Assembly (NCBI GenBank): GCA_947484175.1
Contig: CANKOI010000012.1
Location: forward strand, 1-59,729
DNA: 59,729 nucleotides
Direction of reading: 5' to 3'
Source: Deltaproteobacteria bacterium
Lineage (GTDB): Bacteria; Myxococcota_A; UBA796; SXON01
In this document: positions 57,783 to 59,729 of the stretch, piece after piece
Layout of the letters: each line of letters begins with the position of its first letter
How positions within the stretch are numbered: position 1 is the stretch's first letter
Program-made: the position numbers and the translations under genes
Notes under the pieces: generated by a model
What the model saw: the letters and a program-made list of their open reading frames with translations, nothing else
What the model was told of the DNA's origin: nothing
Databases searched by the model: none

Positions 57783-58637
57783 GTGCGCGCCGATGTCTTC
57801 CGCACCCTCGGCGATCCCACCCGACTGAGGATTTTTGCGCTCCTCGCCAGAGAGGAGCTTGCCGTGGGGGAGGTGCAGGAGGTGGTGGGCCTCGGGCAGA
57901 GTACCGTGAGTGGGCACCTCGCTCAGCTCCGCGCGGCCGGCCTCGCGACCGCCCGGCGGGACGGCGCCCACACCCGCTACGCCGCAGCCCGCCCCGAAGG
58001 TCACGACGCCTTGTTCCACCTCCTCACGGCCGATCCCCTCCCGGAAGGCGACGCGCTGGCCCTGCAGCGCCTTCTCGGTGAGCGCACCGCGCCAACCCCC
58101 GAGGGCCTCGGCAGCGACTACCTTCCCGGCCGATCCTGGGAGGCGCTGGCGAGGATGTTGCTCTCGCTTTTGCCCCCCCTGCGCATCGCCGACGTCGGTG
58201 TGGGCACGGGCCACCTCACCAGCCTGCTCGCGGCTGGTGCCCGCCACGTGATTGCCATCGACCGCGACGCCGCGGCCCTCGCTCGCCTCCCCCCCAGCAT
58301 CGAGCGCCGCATCGGCACCCTCGAAGACCTGCCGCTGGGCGAGCGGGAGGTAGACCTCGTGCTCATCTCGCAGGCGCTCCACTGCGTGGCCGAGCCGGTG
58401 CTCACCCTCCGGAAGTGCCTCGACGCGCTCGCTGGCGGCGGGCAGATCGCGGTCCTCGACCTCGCTCCCCACGCCCACGCATGGGTGCGCCACCGCCTTG
58501 GCCACAAGCACCTCGGCTTCGCCGACCTCGCGGCGCTCCTCCGCGAAGCGGGCTTCCACGACGTGCGCCAGGAGATCGTCCACGTAGACCGCCGCGCGCC
58601 GGCCTTCACCACCGTGTTGGCGGTCGGGAGGAAGTAG
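57783..58637 (+). CDS. ArsR-family regulator fused to a SAM methyltransferase
   Basis: A 284-residue protein from GTG 57783 (VRADVFRTLGDPTRLRIFAL), one base after the previous stop. Residues 1-80 are an ArsR-type winged helix (LGQSTVSGHLAQLRAAGLA, then RRDGAHTRYAAA) without obvious metal-binding cysteines. From about 125 a class I SAM-dependent methyltransferase follows (IADVGVGTGHLTSLLAAGA, IDRDAAALARLP, VDLVLISQALHC, KCLDALAGGGQIAVLDL). Such fusions are common in Proteobacteria and may link transcription to SAM or homocysteine metabolism, or to a modified ligand; the target is unknown. Confidence 0.88.
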   Translation: MRADVFRTLGDPTRLRIFALLAREELAVGEVQEVVGLGQSTVSGHLAQLRAAGLATARRDGAHTRYAAARPEGHDALFHLLTADPLPEGDALALQRLLGERTAPTPEGLGSDYLPGRSWEALARMLLSLLPPLRIADVGVGTGHLTSLLAAGARHVIAIDRDAAALARLPPSIERRIGTLEDLPLGEREVDLVLISQALHCVAEPVLTLRKCLDALAGGGQIAVLDLAPHAHAWVRHRLGHKHLGFADLAALLREAGFHDVRQEIVHVDRRAPAFTTVLAVGRK

Positions 58638-58638
58638 C

Positions 58639-59031
58639 TCACGTCTTCCCGGCCGACCGGGCGATGGCGGCTTCCAAAGCGATGCGGGCCTGCTCGTCGA
58701 GGATGTCATCGAGGTGCCGCCGATAGGCCAAGCTCCCCTCCGCCACGATCCGAGGAAAGCCGTTGTCGCCCTCGAAGCCGCCCTCGTACGAGTAGTCGGG
58801 GTAGGACTCAGCGAGCACGCGTCGCACCCAGACGAATCCGCACAGCAGGGCCTGAACGGTGTCGATCCCGTGGCCATCCGCCCGGATTTGCCCGTCGGGC
58901 CCGTCGATCACGACCGGGCAGACCGAGTAGCCTTGGTCGATGCAAATCGGAACCCCGATGCTTACCGTCACCGTGGGCCCCTGTTCACTCGAGCGGAGAA
59001 CGCGAGTTGCGATCCATCGGTGCTCATCCAT
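58639..59031 (-). CDS. Small conserved-looking protein, DUF6968-like (tentative)
   Basis: A 130-residue soluble protein with the start chosen at ATG 59031 (MDEHRWIATRVLRS). A longer open frame to 59643 is low-complexity and rejected. Central motifs VSIGVPICIDQGYSVCPVVI and GHGIDTVQALLCGFVWVR look conserved in style and may belong to DUF6968; I am not certain. No signal or TM segment. It ends one base from the convergent methyltransferase gene. Confidence 0.55.
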   Translation of the reverse strand: MDEHRWIATRVLRSSEQGPTVTVSIGVPICIDQGYSVCPVVIDGPDGQIRADGHGIDTVQALLCGFVWVRRVLAESYPDYSYEGGFEGDNGFPRIVAEGSLAYRRHLDDILDEQARIALEAAIARSAGKT

Positions 59032-59086
59032 GGCTCGAACCCCCGCCGACGGCGTTGTAGTCGTTTCGCGTAAGCGGCATCCGCTT

Positions 59087-59115
59087 TTGCTTTGGCCAAC
59101 CTGATTGGGTAGGCT
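59087..59115 (+). promoter_or_regulatory. Promoter TTGCTT-N17-TAGGCT, leaderless
   Basis: TTGCTT (59087-59092) and TAGGCT (59110-59115) are 17 bases apart, and TAGGCT ends six bases before ATG 59122. GGTAGGCTGGCCG is shared with the box at 35445. Confidence 0.5.
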
Positions 59116-59121
59116 GGCCGC

Positions 59122-59373
59122 ATGGTTAAGGTCAACGTGCTGGAAGCGAAGACGCAGCGGTCGAAGCTGATCGAGCTCGCGCTGGCCGGCGAGGAGGTCG
59201 TCATCGCTCGCGCAGGCGAGCCCGCCGTGCGGCTGACGCCGATCGCGGGCCCCCCGCCTCGCATCTGGGGTCTCGATCGCGGACAGGTGGAGCTGGCGGC
59301 GGACTTCGATGACCCGCTTGACGACGCGCTCGCGCGCGGGTTCCAGTCCGATTTCGCCCCCCTTCCCACGTAG
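59122..59373 (+). CDS. Phd/YefM-type antitoxin, no adjacent toxin
   Basis: An 83-residue DNA-binding antitoxin. The N-terminal fold VKVNVLEAKTQRSKLIELAL, then GEEVVIARAGEPAVRLTPI, is the classic Phd/YefM pattern, which binds operator DNA as a dimer. The C-terminal tail (LAADFDDPLDDALARGF) would neutralise a toxin such as a PIN or RelE protein. None follows: the next 240 bases are low-complexity and hold no toxin-sized gene. It may act alone, or the toxin gene may have been lost. Confidence 0.85.
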   Translation: MVKVNVLEAKTQRSKLIELALAGEEVVIARAGEPAVRLTPIAGPPPRIWGLDRGQVELAADFDDPLDDALARGFQSDFAPLPT

Positions 59374-59448
59374 CCACCGCCACCGTCGCCGCCCCGCCGC
59401 TCCGCCGCTCACCAACGTCAGGCCGTCGCAGCCAGCCTCAGTGGGCTG

Positions 59449-59498
59449 CTCACGGGCCTCTCCGCCCTCGCCACCCTCCCCGCCGCCCGGCCCGTGAG
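59449..59498 (+). terminator. Inverted repeat downstream of the antitoxin
   Basis: A perfect 10-base inverted repeat (CTCACGGGCC/GGCCCGTGAG, 59449-59458 with 59489-59498) flanks a C/T-rich 30-base loop, 75 bases after the antitoxin stop. No U tract follows, so it is a weak terminator candidate or a protein site. Confidence 0.3.
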
Positions 59499-59513
59499 GA
59501 TCCCCACGCCAAC

Positions 59514-59601
59514 GCCGCCGCGTCCGGCACGGCCGGCTCCCGCCGCCGCCGCCGCCGCGTCTGCCGCCGCCGCGTCCGGCACGGCCGGCTCCCGCCGCCG
59601 C
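59514..59601. repeat. 36-base direct repeat in low-complexity spacer
   Basis: Identical 36-base copies at 59514-59549 and 59566-59601 (offset 52) lie in a stretch rich in CCG triplets between the antitoxin and the right-end gene. The spacer 59374-59612 holds no other gene I can support. Confidence 0.75.
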
Positions 59602-59612
59602 GTCTGCCGCCG

Positions 59613-59729
59613 CTACCGATTTCCCGCTGCCTTCCCTAGCCAAGTCCGGTACTTGAGCGCATCCTCCACATGCGCCCGCACGATCGGGTCCGGGTCGCCG
59701 GCGAGCCCCGCCAGCCGCGCTTCCGCCCC
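59613..59729 (-). CDS. C-terminus of a HEAT-repeat-like protein (partial)
   Basis: A reading frame of 38 codons enters from the right edge and ends in TAG at 59613. It reads GAEARLAGLAGDPDPIVRAH and then VEDALKYRTWLGKAAGNR. The pattern of leucine-rich helix, GDPDPIVRAH and VEDAL matches the second helix of a HEAT repeat (xxVRxxAxxAL). The rest of the gene lies outside, so its identity is unknown. Confidence 0.6.
   Translation of the reverse strand, partial: GAEARLAGLAGDPDPIVRAHVEDALKYRTWLGKAAGNR

Noticed and set aside
58639..59643. N-terminal extension of the small minus-strand protein up to 59643
   Set aside because: The added 200 residues are Gly/Arg low-complexity over repeats and lie opposite the antitoxin gene; ATG 59031 gives a compact protein.
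1..59729. tRNA, rRNA, riboswitch or insertion-sequence content
   Set aside because: No cloverleaf with a T-loop GGTTCGAATCC-like core, no rRNA segments, no transposase-like translation and no long terminal inverted repeats were seen; I cannot run a covariance search.

Overview
This is a gene-dense, high-GC (mid-to-high 60s % by eye) bacterial chromosome segment. It holds 48 protein genes, two of them cut by the window ends. I found no rRNA, tRNA, CRISPR array, insertion sequence or prophage. No gap between genes exceeds 300 bases, and many neighbours overlap by 1-13 bases. The cell is clearly Gram-negative: there is LpxC, a beta-barrel-like protein, many lipoproteins and an MBOAT/SGNH acetylation pair. 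Zinc-ribbon/GYF/TM proteins, a MopE-like metal-binding repeat lipoprotein, FG-GAP lipoproteins, an NtrC-type regulator beside a GspE/PilB ATPase, a GAF/HD-GYP protein and a MYXO-CTERM-like tail point to Myxococcota or a nearby deltaproteobacterial lineage. That placement is inferred from gene content only.

Layout. 1-4331 (minus): a partial multispanning membrane protein, proline-pathway dehydrogenase pruA, and an NtrC-type response regulator divergent from a GspE/PilB ATPase (4377-6191). 6229-10320 (plus): a four-gene module of lipoprotein, DUF1549/DUF1588-like protein, Tat-exported DUF1501 protein and a small c-type cytochrome-like lipoprotein. 10298-17865 (minus): a zf-TFIIB-like protein, two tandem zinc-ribbon/GYF/TM/TPR proteins, a PcrA/UvrD helicase, a thioredoxin-like [2Fe-2S] ferredoxin and a DUF1015 protein. 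17978-24628: htpG, three minus-strand small lipoproteins, a small membrane protein, a GAF/HD-GYP protein and a lipoprotein. 24670-29920 (minus): a DUF4143 ATPase with a palindromic promoter, an SGNH hydrolase, a GT51 transglycosylase with a large extra N-terminal region, and a YihY/BrkB protein. 29979-35367 (plus): ruvB, DUF192, lpxC and two B12-type radical SAM proteins.

35459-44342 is a seven-gene plus-strand operon of surface and lipoprotein genes: MopE/beta-helix, a cysteine-cluster protein, PEBP, subtilase, two lipoproteins and an epimerase. 44400-46493 holds an acidic lipoprotein and an isochorismatase-like hydrolase. 46535-50264 is a tightly overlapped three-gene operon: a lipoprotein, a histidine ammonia-lyase with an unusual Ser-Ser-Gly MIO triad, and a second full-length homologue whose triad is Ala-Ala-Gly and which has lost the catalytic tyrosine loop. 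This active/dead pair is the most striking feature of the window. 50269-54086 (minus) is an AlgI-type MBOAT and SGNH pair, probably for polysaccharide O-acetylation. 54144-58637 (plus) is a large PHP-domain lipoprotein, a barrel-like protein and an ArsR-methyltransferase fusion. The right end has a small conserved-looking protein, an orphan Phd-like antitoxin, a low-complexity spacer and the C-terminus of a HEAT-repeat-like protein.

Two themes run through the window. First, about a dozen lipoproteins have very short signal peptides, most of them with no basic residue before the cysteine. Second, several transcription units have a TAnnnT-like -10 box exactly six bases before the start codon, which suggests leaderless transcripts.
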